Part shown: positions 36,325-45,068 of the stretch, piece by piece
How positions within the stretch are numbered: the stretch's first letter is position 1
Layout: each line of letters begins with the position of its first letter
NCBI GenBank assembly: GCA_040388535.1
Contig: JAZKBR010000001.1
Coordinates: 328,128-392,127 of the forward strand
Direction: 5' to 3'
Source of the DNA: Gemmatimonadota bacterium
GTDB taxonomy: Bacteria; Gemmatimonadota; Gemmatimonadetes; Gemmatimonadales; GWC2-71-9
Length of the DNA stretch: 64,000 nt
Translations under genes and position numbers: made by a program
Notes under the pieces: generated by a model
What the model was told of the DNA's origin: nothing
What the model saw: only the letters and a program-made list of their open reading frames with translations
The model's database searches: none

Positions 36325-37230
36325 TCAGCTCCGCGCGTGAATAGCCGCAGCTTCGCGCGCGAGTTCCTGGTGGTCGAGAATCGCGAGCGGCAACTCGAGT
36401 AGGGCGGCGAACCGGGTATCCAGCGCCGCCGCGGTTTCCCGGAAGGCCTGCCGCAGAGTTGCGTCGTCGGCACCCGCGGAGACCGGATCTTCCAGACCCC
36501 AGTGCACCATCGTCGCACCCGGCAGGATGGGGCAGGCATCCCGCGCTGCGTCGCAGACCGTGATCACCAGATCCCACCCGGCCGAAGCGACCTCATCGAT
36601 TCCCTTCGAGTGCTTTCCTTCCCAGATGATCCCTCGTTCGGCGAGCACTTCCCTTGCCATCGGGTGTGGTGCGCGGCCCGGCACCGCACCAGCACTCGCC
36701 ACCATGACGAGGTCGCCGCCACGATGGAGCAACAGTGCTTCGGCGAGCTGAGAGCGCGCGACGTTCGCGGTGCAGAGTATCAGCACCCGTAGCGGCTGTG
36801 CGCGCCGTACCAGCACCGCCGCAGTCGCGGGGCAGGCGTGATGGAACTCCACCGTTGCCTGCAATGCGTCGGGGACCTTCTCGCGAGGAACCTGGCGGAA
36901 TCCGAAGCGCGGAAAGAATCCGATCGCGCTGATGGTGAGCAGCCAGACCTTTTCGAGTCCGCGCGCCCGGGCCTCTGCGATGGCGCGTGCCGTGAGCTGG
37001 TGGCCCACGGCGTGCCCCTGCGCGGCCGGTGCAACGACGACCGACCGCAGCAGTGCGTCGCGCCCGCGAATCTCGAGGCCCGCGGCGCCGATGACTTCAC
37101 CGGCCGATTCAGCCACGAAGAAATCGCCGAAGGATTCGGCCACGCCATCGCGAGGCAGCTCTGCCTCGGCGAGCAGTGCGGTCACTGCGGGAAGGTCGTG
37201 AGCCTGCGCCGCGCGAACCCTGATGTTCAC
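36325..37230 (-). CDS. Fusion of ArsN-like N-acetyltransferase and ArsC arsenate reductase
   Basis: One 301-residue protein with two domains. Residues about 1-140 are a GNAT acetyltransferase of the ArsN type (VVVAPAAQGHAVGHQL with the acetyl-CoA turn). Residues about 146-301 are a thioredoxin-coupled arsenate reductase of the low-molecular-weight phosphatase fold: C153 with CX5R to R159, and redox cysteines at 226 and 233 (VCDAARDAC). It would reduce As(V) to As(III) and could acetylate an organic arsenical. It overlaps arsM by four bases (ATGA). Confidence 0.85.
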   Translation of the reverse strand: MNIRVRAAQAHDLPAVTALLAEAELPRDGVAESFGDFFVAESAGEVIGAAGLEIRGRDALLRSVVVAPAAQGHAVGHQLTARAIAEARARGLEKVWLLTISAIGFFPRFGFRQVPREKVPDALQATVEFHHACPATAAVLVRRAQPLRVLILCTANVARSQLAEALLLHRGGDLVMVASAGAVPGRAPHPMAREVLAERGIIWEGKHSKGIDEVASAGWDLVITVCDAARDACPILPGATMVHWGLEDPVSAGADDATLRQAFRETAAALDTRFAALLELPLAILDHQELAREAAAIHARS

Positions 37231-38048
37231 GCGACCTCCGGCTTCCGTGCCCGGATGAAGCCGGAGAAGACGTGTCCGTCGATTTCTGCAGGATCAATCT
37301 GGCCGGCGAGCCCGGCGTCGGCGAGAATCTGGGCTGCATCGCTGCCGCAATACTCGCGCGTCGGCTCAATGCTGGCATCCGCGAAGCCAGCCGCTGTCAG
37401 CATCTGCACGAACTCCTCCTGATCGAGCGCACCGGCCACGCAACCGGTCCAGAGCGCCATGCTGTCGCGTACGGCCGCGGGAATCTCGCCGCGCGTGAGT
37501 ACGTCACTCACCGCGAAGCGACCACCCGGCCTCAAGACACGGAAGGCCTCGGCCAGCACGCGCGACTTTTCGCCGGACAGGTTGATGACGCAATTCGAGA
37601 TGATCACATCGACTGATGCATCCGGGAGCGGAATGGCCTCGATCTCGCCCTTGAGGAACTCGACATTGGTCACCCCCGCCCTGGCCTGATTCGCACGCGC
37701 GATCTCGAGCATCGCATCGGTCATGTCGAGCCCGTACGCCTTCCCCGTCGGACCGACGCGCCGCGCAGAAAGCAGCACATCAATGCCGCCACCCGATCCG
37801 AGATCGAGCACGGTCTCGCCGGCACGAAGTTCGGCCAGCGCGGTCGGATTGCCACAACCGAGCGAGGCCGCAACCGCGAGAGTCGGAACCTCAGCCGATT
37901 CGGCGCCGGAGTAGAGATTGGCAGTAATCGGGTCGGCGCCGCAACTGCTGCCGGTGCCACAGCAGCTGGCCTTCGATCCGGCAGCGGCCTGGCGGGCCGC
38001 TTCACTGTAGCGCTCGCGTACGATCGTGGTGAGTTCAGAATCGCTCAT
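37227..38048 (-). CDS. arsM: Arsenite methyltransferase
   Basis: SAM-dependent methylation of As(III). The 273-residue protein shows the family pattern: an N-terminal Cys-rich segment ([10 protein letters not shown]), [13 protein letters not shown] site, then NCVINL with a conserved Cys and GCVAGAL with another. It is encoded downstream of arsR, with an arsR-type operator in the intergenic gap, and upstream of the ArsN-ArsC fusion. A GGAG site precedes the ATG. Confidence 0.93.
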   Translation of the reverse strand: MSDSELTTIVRERYSEAARQAAAGSKASCCGTGSSCGADPITANLYSGAESAEVPTLAVAASLGCGNPTALAELRAGETVLDLGSGGGIDVLLSARRVGPTGKAYGLDMTDAMLEIARANQARAGVTNVEFLKGEIEAIPLPDASVDVIISNCVINLSGEKSRVLAEAFRVLRPGGRFAVSDVLTRGEIPAAVRDSMALWTGCVAGALDQEEFVQMLTAAGFADASIEPTREYCGSDAAQILADAGLAGQIDPAEIDGHVFSGFIRARKPEVA

Positions 38049-38060
38049 CGAGACAACTCC

Positions 38061-38076
38061 ATCAAAAAACGTTGAT
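38061..38076. promoter_or_regulatory. ArsR-type operator 2, between arsR and arsM
   Basis: A symmetric ATCAA-N6-TTGAT element, extended to CATCAA...TTGATG at 38060-38077. It sits 12 bases upstream of the arsM start. The same 5+6+5 pattern occurs ahead of arsR, so ArsR may control arsM both as part of the operon and at its own internal site. Confidence 0.75.
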
Positions 38077-38099
38077 GTATCAGCGAAAAAAAGAGGAGA

Positions 38100-38426
38100 C
38101 TAGCCACAGCAACCGCCGCCGAGCACCGGGAGTGTATGAATCGGACGCAGACTTACGACAGCGTCGTGCAGCTCGGTCATCGCCTCGGGAGCGAGGGTGT
38201 AGAAGCTCCACCGCCCTTCGCGACGGTCGGTCACCAGTCCCGCCTCGCGGAGCACCCGGAGGTGGAATGAGAGCCGCGACTGGGCCGCATCCAGATCGGT
38301 GACCAGGTCACAGACGCAGCGCTCCCCGTGACGCAACGCCTCGATGATTCCGAGCCGGGTCTCATCCGAGAGCGCATGGGCCAAGGCGGCGGTCCGTTGC
38401 CGGCTGGAGGCGAGTGAAGTGGTCAC
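38100..38426 (-). CDS. arsR: ArsR-family arsenic-responsive repressor
   Basis: Winged-helix metalloregulator, 108 residues. The ligand site is ERCVCDL (two Cys in the ArsR alpha-3 position), followed by the recognition helix SRLSFHLRVLREAGLV and the wing GRWSFYTL. The C-terminus ends GGGCCG, adding two possible As(III) ligands. The GTG at 38426 lies a few bases after the predicted promoter, so the transcript may be nearly leaderless. Confidence 0.93.
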   Translation of the reverse strand: MTTSLASSRQRTAALAHALSDETRLGIIEALRHGERCVCDLVTDLDAAQSRLSFHLRVLREAGLVTDRREGRWSFYTLAPEAMTELHDAVVSLRPIHTLPVLGGGCCG

Positions 38427-38432
38427 CCGTAG

Positions 38433-38461
38433 ACTCTAATCAATATTTCTTGATGGGTCAA
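38433..38461 (-). promoter_or_regulatory. arsR promoter with operator 1 in the spacer
   Basis: On the minus strand, TTGACC (38461-38456) and TAGAGT (38438-38433) are 17 bases apart. The ATCAA-N6-TTGAT operator occupies 38439-38454, inside that spacer, the classic layout for a repressor that blocks polymerase. The predicted start of transcription lies about 7 bases before the arsR start codon. Confidence 0.72.
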
Positions 38462-38467
38462 TACCCG

Positions 38468-40606
38468 CTACCGAATGGCAGGGCCGAACAGGAGATCCAC
38501 CGGGTAAGCGGCGGATGCGGCAATCCAGGGTGCCGCTTCACCCGGCCGGCCGGCGGACTCGAGCAGAGCCGCCCGGCGGCGGCGCTCGAGCGACCCGTTC
38601 ACCCAGAGCTGGGAATGCGCTCCCGCTGGCGCAGTGAACACCAGCTGCTCGAGTCGCGCGAGCGCCGCCGCGCTGTCACCGCGGGCGAGCAGCTGCAGTG
38701 CCTGGAGTGAGAGCGCATAGCTGCCGCCGCGCCGTGGCAGCGTGAGTTCACCGAGCTTCGGACTCGCCAGTGAATCAATCGCGCTCTGCACCCCGCGCGC
38801 ATCGTTGAGCCGGGCCGAGAGCTCACCCGCGAGATAGAGCCGCAGGGTACGACTCGAGGGCGGCAAGAGCGAATCACCTCCCGTCGATTCACTGCTGTCC
38901 ACGACGAAGCGCATCACCCGCTCGCGCAGGGTGCGCAATTCGGCCGGACGCGTGGTTCGCGAGGGCGCGAGCGCCATCGCGACCTCGAGCTCGAGCGCTC
39001 CCCAGCGCCAATCGTGCTCCATCGCCACGCGTTCCGAGTCAGCGCGCGTCCAGTCACCCACCGCACCAAAGAGCGCGGCACGCAGTGTCCGCGCCTGCAC
39101 GCGGGAGTCACGCGGAGCAGTCGGCCCGAGCAGCGGCGCGGTGAAGTCGAGTGCCTCGAGCGTGCGACCCGCATCGAAGCCGATCGAGCTGGCGCGACGG
39201 AGTAGTACGGCTGCGGGCAAGGTTGCTGCACGCGCGACCTCGCGTTGCAACGGCAGGGTGTCGTCGCTCCAGGCGCTGCGCATCCAGCCGAAGGTGCTGT
39301 CGGCAGCGCTTCCCATGACAGCCCGGAGGCCAGCATAGCTTCGTTGCGCCAGCGCGGTATCGTGCGCCGCGAGCGCGAGTTGCAACAGGCGCTGCCAGCC
39401 TGCGGCGGCAGGCCGCAATTTCACACTGCGTTCGAGCGCGGGCCGGGCACTCATTGGGGCGCGACCAACCAGTGCGCCGGAACGATAGGCAATCTCGCCC
39501 TGGGCTGCGGCAACCTCCGGTGAATCGGGGGCCGCTTCGGCGAGGGAATCGAGCGTGGTCAGTGCCTCGTTGGTGGAGCCGGCGCGCCAGCGCTCGAAGC
39601 CGTGGACCAGCGCCGCGCGCGTTGCATCGAGGGTGCTGCGCAACGAGTCCGCACGCGTCGCCGCAGAGTCTGCGAGCGCACCATTCCCCTGCGCATCGGC
39701 GCTCCGGGCGAGTTGGTACCAGAGCCAGGCGTCGCGGGGATGCGCCGTGACCGCGAGCACATACGCCGCCACTGCCGCATCGTCGTCGCCGCGGTCGAGC
39801 GCCTTCTGGCCGAACGCGGCGGGGGAATCGCGACGAAAGAGCAGCCCTCCGACTGCGGCCAGAAACAGCACCGCTGCTGCAACGGCGAACCAGCGACGAT
39901 TCGATCGACGGGGGAGTTCCGTCTCGTCTGCCGCGGCCACGCCGAGAGGTTCGGCAATCACCGGGGCTGGTGCGCTCTCCGCCTCGGTCGGAGACACGGA
40001 TTCCATTGCTGCCGTCGGCTCATCGGCAACAGCTTCTGGCTCAGGCAGGGCCAGCGCAATCGGCGCGTTCCAGTCGGGCGCACTGGTGGCGGCCCTGGCG
40101 GCGCGCCGAGCCGCGCGACTGAGCTCCTGATACTCGGTATTGAATTGCGCCCGCGTTGCCTCAAGCCATTCGGCGAATCGTTCGCCGACATCCAGCACGA
40201 CACCGTCGAAGAACGGACCCTCATAGATCGCGAGCGCGGTGGCGGTGTCACCGCCTGCACACGCGTCACGAAAGCGCGAGACGTCGGTGGTGACTCGATC
40301 GCCGTGAAACGCCACGAGATTGCCGGTGGCGAGGAGCGAATCACCGTTTCCACCCCGCCACAGTGCCGTGAGCGCCTGGGCGACGGCCGCGCGCCCCTCG
40401 GCCTCAGGCAACTCCCCCCAGGCAAGCTCGCGCAGCTCTTCCACGCTGACGCCGGCATCAGCGACCGCGGCGAGCACGGCCAGCATTGCCACCCCACTCG
40501 GCTGCAGAAAGAGCGCGCCAAGCGGTCGTTCGGCAGTGACCCGGAAGCCACCGAAACAGGAGAGGTGGATCAGCGCCGCTGAGCCACCTCCCGAGTCATC
40601 CATCAC
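38468..40606 (-). CDS. Membrane-anchored BTAD/SARP-like TPR protein
   Basis: The 712-residue protein starts with a winged-helix-type region (HLSCFGGFRVTAERPLG) and a BTAD-like domain (residues about 90-175), as in SARP-type regulators. A single membrane segment at about 240-258 (FAVAAAVLFLAAVGGLLF) follows. The rest is Ala-rich TPR-like helical repeat. A membrane-bound DNA-binding regulator is the usual reading; whether the N-terminal domain still binds DNA is not visible. The gene lies upstream of arsR and 17 bases after the POT transporter. Confidence 0.72.
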   Translation of the reverse strand: MMDDSGGGSAALIHLSCFGGFRVTAERPLGALFLQPSGVAMLAVLAAVADAGVSVEELRELAWGELPEAEGRAAVAQALTALWRGGNGDSLLATGNLVAFHGDRVTTDVSRFRDACAGGDTATALAIYEGPFFDGVVLDVGERFAEWLEATRAQFNTEYQELSRAARRAARAATSAPDWNAPIALALPEPEAVADEPTAAMESVSPTEAESAPAPVIAEPLGVAAADETELPRRSNRRWFAVAAAVLFLAAVGGLLFRRDSPAAFGQKALDRGDDDAAVAAYVLAVTAHPRDAWLWYQLARSADAQGNGALADSAATRADSLRSTLDATRAALVHGFERWRAGSTNEALTTLDSLAEAAPDSPEVAAAQGEIAYRSGALVGRAPMSARPALERSVKLRPAAAGWQRLLQLALAAHDTALAQRSYAGLRAVMGSAADSTFGWMRSAWSDDTLPLQREVARAATLPAAVLLRRASSIGFDAGRTLEALDFTAPLLGPTAPRDSRVQARTLRAALFGAVGDWTRADSERVAMEHDWRWGALELEVAMALAPSRTTRPAELRTLRERVMRFVVDSSESTGGDSLLPPSSRTLRLYLAGELSARLNDARGVQSAIDSLASPKLGELTLPRRGGSYALSLQALQLLARGDSAAALARLEQLVFTAPAGAHSQLWVNGSLERRRRAALLESAGRPGEAAPWIAASAAYPVDLLFGPAIR

Positions 40607-40623
40607 TGCGTTCCTTCCACGAG

Positions 40624-42144
40624 CTATCCCCTTGCCAGCATCCGGTTGATCGGCTTCACCAGGAGCGCCAGGACCACGGCGAAGATCAAGGCGTACACCG
40701 CGATCGCAGTGAATAGTGTCGGCAGTTCGAACGATTCATACAGGGAGGCCACATTCCCGCCGATGTAGTTGCCCACCGAGGTCGCGAGGAACCAGACCCC
40801 CATCATCAGCGAGGCGACCCGTGCCGGCGCCAGCTTGGTCATCGCCGAGAGCCCGACCGGCGAGAGGCAGAGTTCGCCCACGGTCTGGAGGAAGTAGCAG
40901 ATCAGCAGGAACCACCAGCCGACCTTGTTCCCCTCACCGGCGATCTTGGCGGCCGGTACCATCCAGGCGAACGAGATCGACACCATCAGCAGGCCGAAGG
41001 CGAACTTGGCCGGCGACGACGGATTCTTCGCCCCCATCTTGACCCAGATCCAGCCGAACACCGGAGCGAGCAGGATGATCCAGAGCGAGTTGATCGACTG
41101 CCACATCCCCGACTGGAAGGGCTTCCCGAAGATCACGTTATTGGTGCTGCGATCGGCAAAGAGATTGAGCGTCGAACCGGCCTGTTCGAAGACCGACCAG
41201 AAGACGGCCGCGCCGAGAAAGAGGACGGCGATCACGATCAGCCGCTTGCGCTCTTCCGGTGTCCACTTGGCCGCGAGGAAGAGCCATGCGAAGAAGGCAA
41301 CCACCGTGAGGAGCAGCAACGCGCCGAACCAGGTGTTGACCTTGCTCGCCGTGATCTCGATGACGCCGCTCGAATTGAGCACCGCGAGCAACGCGAGCAC
41401 ACCAACCACGAGTCCAACACCGCGCCAGAGCAACCGGCGCAGCTGCGCGTGCTCTTCGGGGCCACTGACGGGTGCCGGGTGCAGGCCAGCCTCGCCCATC
41501 GCCTTGGCATCGACGACATACCAGATCAGCCCGAGCGCCATGCCGACAGCGGCAGCACCGAAGCCCCAGTGCCACGAATTGTGCGCCGAGATGCCCCACC
41601 CCTCGAGCGTCGCCTTGAAGCCCGGGCTCTGCGCGAGGTAAGCGGTCACCAGTGGCGCCGAGAAGCCACCGAGGTTGATCCCCATGTAGAAGATCGAGAA
41701 GCCGCCGTCACGACGAACATCTTCGGGCGCGTAGAGCTGGCCGACGATGGTCGAGATGTTCGGCTTGAGCAGGCCGGTGCCTACGACGACGAGACCCAAT
41801 CCGAGGAAGAAGAAATTCTCCACCGGAATCGCGAGGGCGATATGCCCCAGCATGATCACGACGCCGCCCCAGAACACCGCCTTCCGCTGGCCGATGATGC
41901 GGTCGGCGATCCAGCCGCCAGGGAGCGAGAGCATGTAGACCAGCGAGGTGTACACGCCGTAGATCGCACCGGCCTTCACGACCGGCCAGCCGAGGCCACC
42001 GGCATCGACCGGCGCCGTCATGAAGAGGACCAGCAGTGCCCGCATGCCGTAGTAGGAGAAGCGTTCCCACATTTCGGCGAGGAAGAGTGTGCGCAGTCCG
42101 GCGGGGTGACCGAAGAATCCGGTCTGGGGAGGCAGCGTCGTCAC
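40624..42144 (-). CDS. POT/PTR2-family peptide transporter
   Basis: Proton-coupled di-/tripeptide importer, 506 residues with about 12-14 hydrophobic segments. The signatures EMWERFSYYGMRALL (first POT motif) and FYMGINLGGFSAP (second) are clear. It overlaps the coiled-coil gene upstream by four bases (ATGA). It complements the peptide ABC importer at 10691-16037. Confidence 0.92.
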   Translation of the reverse strand: MTTLPPQTGFFGHPAGLRTLFLAEMWERFSYYGMRALLVLFMTAPVDAGGLGWPVVKAGAIYGVYTSLVYMLSLPGGWIADRIIGQRKAVFWGGVVIMLGHIALAIPVENFFFLGLGLVVVGTGLLKPNISTIVGQLYAPEDVRRDGGFSIFYMGINLGGFSAPLVTAYLAQSPGFKATLEGWGISAHNSWHWGFGAAAVGMALGLIWYVVDAKAMGEAGLHPAPVSGPEEHAQLRRLLWRGVGLVVGVLALLAVLNSSGVIEITASKVNTWFGALLLLTVVAFFAWLFLAAKWTPEERKRLIVIAVLFLGAAVFWSVFEQAGSTLNLFADRSTNNVIFGKPFQSGMWQSINSLWIILLAPVFGWIWVKMGAKNPSSPAKFAFGLLMVSISFAWMVPAAKIAGEGNKVGWWFLLICYFLQTVGELCLSPVGLSAMTKLAPARVASLMMGVWFLATSVGNYIGGNVASLYESFELPTLFTAIAVYALIFAVVLALLVKPINRMLARG

Positions 42145-42677
42145 TTGGGCTCCGAGAGTTTTTTCTTGAGCAGGGCGAGCTGGGCTTCGACCGCCGATTC
42201 TCTGGCACGCTGGTCGAGCACGAGGTGGTCGATCAGCGACGGTCCGGCATCGGGGTCCTGATCGGGGGCGGTGGACGGCGGGGTTTGGCCGAAGGGGATA
42301 CCGCGTGAGGCAGACTGGTATTGCTGTTTGGTGGCTTCGTAATCCCGCTCGGCGAGGCCGAGCTCATCGCGCTGCACCAGCACCTTTCGTTCGAGCAGGT
42401 CGACCTTCTCACGCGCCTTGGCGGTGAATTCCTCGGCGATCCGGGTAGTCTCGGCGTCGTCGATTTCGGCGGCCATCTTGCCCCGCCGTTCGTAGTCGGC
42501 CATTTCGCGCCGCGCCACGTCAAGCTCGCGTTCGCTCTTTTGCAGGGCTTCCCGCAATTGCCCGATCCCGATCTTGAATTCGACCAGTGCCTCGCGGAGG
42601 CCGGCGGCCTGTTCCCGGGGATCAGGGCGCGCGGCAAAGAGGCGGTCGAGCTGGAGCTTCAGGTCGTCGAGATTCAT
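42141..42677 (-). CDS. Coiled-coil protein of unknown function
   Basis: The 178-residue protein is almost entirely predicted coiled coil (residues about 20-120, Ala/Glu/Lys/Arg heptads), then a Pro-rich linker and a short second helix (ARESAVEAQLALLKKKL). I do not recognise the family. The ATG at 42677 was chosen over an upstream start at 42740. The coupling to the POT transporter suggests shared expression but no defined role. Confidence 0.6.
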   Translation of the reverse strand: MNLDDLKLQLDRLFAARPDPREQAAGLREALVEFKIGIGQLREALQKSERELDVARREMADYERRGKMAAEIDDAETTRIAEEFTAKAREKVDLLERKVLVQRDELGLAERDYEATKQQYQSASRGIPFGQTPPSTAPDQDPDAGPSLIDHLVLDQRARESAVEAQLALLKKKLSEPK

Positions 42678-42784
42678 TCCGTGGGTGGCAAGAGGAAGGC
42701 AGCGGAATGGTACCCGCCGCAACGCGCCGTGGTCAAGCAACCACCCGCTTAGATTGGACCGTCTCCGACACCTTGAGGTTCGCA

Positions 42785-43267
42785 GTGATCCGCCACGTTC
42801 CCCCCAGCACCATCCTCCTGGCCGCCCTGCTGGGTTGCGGCAAGAGTGATGGACCGTCGGCGGCGTGCGGCATCTCGGCCCTTACTGCCCCGCTCGTCGT
42901 CCTCGAGTCGTTTGGCCAGGGAAACCTCCTCGATCACGTGCCGGCCGATGTCCCGACGACGGTCGCGGTGCGCTTCGTCGCCGGCCCGGCGGTGCGCGCC
43001 CCGCTCCAGACAGACTCGGCCGGACACCTGCGGGTCACTCTGGCCGGTCATCCCAAGGGGACCAAGGTGGGGTACGGCGTGCTCGTGGCCGATGGTCTTG
43101 ATCGGGTCCAGGGGGTGGTGGCCTTCGAGGGTGCCCCGGTTCCCGGTGCCACCGCGCTCGGGCAACTGGTCTTCCCCGACACCGTCGTTCTGCTGCTCGG
43201 CGTGCGCCTCGACCCGCGGCGCATTGCCGACGCGCGCTGTCCCCTCTTCCCGGATTCCCTGCGATGA
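42785..43267 (+). CDS. Small lipoprotein of unknown function
   Basis: A 160-residue protein with lipobox AALLGC followed by GKSDGPSAAC and a mature part resembling a beta-sandwich (VAVRFVAGPAVRAPLQTDSAGHLRVTLAGHPKGTKVGYGV). The GTG at 42785 has a GAGG site six bases upstream; TTG at 42773 is possible. Its stop overlaps the amidohydrolase gene by four bases (ATGA). Confidence 0.6.
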   Translation: MIRHVPPSTILLAALLGCGKSDGPSAACGISALTAPLVVLESFGQGNLLDHVPADVPTTVAVRFVAGPAVRAPLQTDSAGHLRVTLAGHPKGTKVGYGVLVADGLDRVQGVVAFEGAPVPGATALGQLVFPDTVVLLLGVRLDPRRIADARCPLFPDSLR

Positions 43268-43986
43268 GTCGTCCCCGTATCGGTATCGCCGCGGTCACTC
43301 GTGAAAGGAATGGTCAGTACATCGCTGGCGTCAGCGTGCCTTATGTGCGCGCCGTGCTCGCCTCGGGCGGACTCCCGATTCTCATCACACCGGAGTTCTC
43401 ACCCGAGGAAGCGCTGGAACTCTTCGGCGAATGCGACGCGCTCCTGCTCACTGGTGGTGAAGACGTCGACCCGCTTCGCTACGGTGCCGCTGCGCATCCG
43501 ATGCTGGGCGGAACCGACCCGCGGCGCGATGCCAACGAACTCGCACTCATCGCCGATGCGCGCGCTCGTGATCTTCCGATCCTCGGGATTTGCCGGGGGA
43601 TCCAGATTGGCAACGTCGCCTTTGGCGGCACCCTGATCCAGGATCTCCCGTCCGAACGCCCCGGCAGTGTCGACCACGATCCGCCGACCGCGCGTGATCG
43701 CGGCTCGCATACCGTCTCGATTACTGAAGGGAGTCGCCTGCACGCGATCTACGGCGCCACCACCATCGATGCGAATTCATTCCATCATCAGGCACCGGAT
43801 GCGCCCGGCGCGGGGCTCGTCGTGACGGCGGTGGCACCCGATGGCGTGATCGAGGGACTCGAGAGCTCCAACCCGGCCGAGTGGATCGTCTTCGTCCAGT
43901 GGCATCCCGAGGAGCTCGCCATGCATCCGGAAGCGGCCGACCTCAAGCTCTTCGCTGCCCTGGCTCAGGCGGCGCGACGCGCGTGA
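43264..43986 (+). CDS. PuuD-like gamma-glutamyl hydrolase (class I glutamine amidotransferase fold)
   Basis: The 240-residue peptidase C26-type enzyme cleaves gamma-glutamyl amides. The nucleophile elbow GICRGIQIGNVAFGG holds the catalytic Cys, and the C-terminal His-Glu pair appears in VQWHPEE. The nearby MLGGTDPRRDANE is typical of the family. It is coupled to the lipoprotein before it and to the glycosyltransferase after it (GTGA overlap). Substrate is not determined. Confidence 0.85.
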   Translation: MSRPRIGIAAVTRERNGQYIAGVSVPYVRAVLASGGLPILITPEFSPEEALELFGECDALLLTGGEDVDPLRYGAAAHPMLGGTDPRRDANELALIADARARDLPILGICRGIQIGNVAFGGTLIQDLPSERPGSVDHDPPTARDRGSHTVSITEGSRLHAIYGATTIDANSFHHQAPDAPGAGLVVTAVAPDGVIEGLESSNPAEWIVFVQWHPEELAMHPEAADLKLFAALAQAARRA

Positions 43987-45068
43987 GCGACACCGCGCGC
44001 ATCGTCCACATCGCGAGCGGTCGCGAGTGGCGAGGGGGACAGAAGCAGGCCTGGCTTCTCGCGCGTGAGTTGCGTGACCTCGATTGTCCCCAGATTGTCG
44101 TGACCGGCGTCGGCACCGAACTCGAGCGTCGACTTCGCGCCGAACAGATCGAGGTGCACGCGGTCGGGTGGCAGGCCGGACTCTCGCCCGCTGCCGCGCG
44201 CGCGGCGTGGGTCGAGAGCCGCCGCGGTGGCGCGATCCTGCACGCGCACGATGGTCATTCCACCACCATTGCCGGCATGGCCGCGACACTTTCCCGGGTG
44301 CCCTACATCGCGACGCGTCGGGTGGATTTTCCGCTGCGTCGGCTCGGTTTCTGGGGCCGTGCCGATCGGGTTGTGGCGATCTCCGATGCGGTGCGCAACA
44401 TCGTCGTGCGTGATGGCCTCGAGCCCGGCCGGGTGCCGGTGATCCATTCCGGCATCGATGTCGTGTCGGTCGCTGCCACCTCTCCCGATGGTGCGCGCGC
44501 CGCACTGGGGTTGCCGCTCGACCAGCCCCTCGCGGTGGCGACCGGCGCGCTGGTCGATCACAAGGATCACCGGACCCTCGTCGCTGCCGCGGCGCACGCC
44601 CGCAAGAGCTGCCCGGAACTCATCTGGGCGGTCGCCGGCGAAGGGCCGCTCCGGAACGAACTCGAGGCGCAGATCGCGCATCTCGATCTTGTGGGGACGG
44701 TTCGGCTGCTCGGTCACCTCTCCGACCCGCTCCCACTCGTGGCCGCTGCCGACTGTTTCGTGACCTCCTCCAAGGAGGAAGGGCTCGGTACGGCAATGCT
44801 CGATGCCATGGCGCTGGGTCGTCCGGTCGCCGCAACGGCCGGCGGCGGAATCCCGGAGATCCTTACCGGGGAGAGCGGGCTGGTGGTGCCGGTGCGCGAT
44901 CACGAGGCACTCGGCGATGCCGTGGTCAGGGTCGTCACCGATCCTGCCCTGGCTGGCACCCTTGGCGAGCGCGCCCTTGCCCGCGTGGCTCACTTCTCGG
45001 CCCGACGGATGGCGGAGGCGTATCTGGCCCTCTATCGTTCGCTGATGCCCACACCGACCGGACGATGA
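43983..45068 (+). CDS. GT4-family glycosyltransferase
   Basis: The 361-residue retaining glycosyltransferase has a two-domain GT-B fold. The N-terminal GREWRGGQKQAW loop and the donor-site motif EEGLGTAMLDAMALGRPV (EX7E-type) are clear. The GTG at 43983 overlaps the amidohydrolase stop. Paired with the GT2 enzyme, it may add sugars to a cell-surface polymer or lipid. Acceptor unknown. Confidence 0.85.
   Translation: MSDTARIVHIASGREWRGGQKQAWLLARELRDLDCPQIVVTGVGTELERRLRAEQIEVHAVGWQAGLSPAAARAAWVESRRGGAILHAHDGHSTTIAGMAATLSRVPYIATRRVDFPLRRLGFWGRADRVVAISDAVRNIVVRDGLEPGRVPVIHSGIDVVSVAATSPDGARAALGLPLDQPLAVATGALVDHKDHRTLVAAAAHARKSCPELIWAVAGEGPLRNELEAQIAHLDLVGTVRLLGHLSDPLPLVAAADCFVTSSKEEGLGTAMLDAMALGRPVAATAGGGIPEILTGESGLVVPVRDHEALGDAVVRVVTDPALAGTLGERALARVAHFSARRMAEAYLALYRSLMPTPTGR

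Noticed and set aside
38078..38100. T-rich tract on the minus strand between arsR and arsM as an intrinsic terminator.
   Set aside because: No stable stem precedes the T-run, so I did not call it a terminator.
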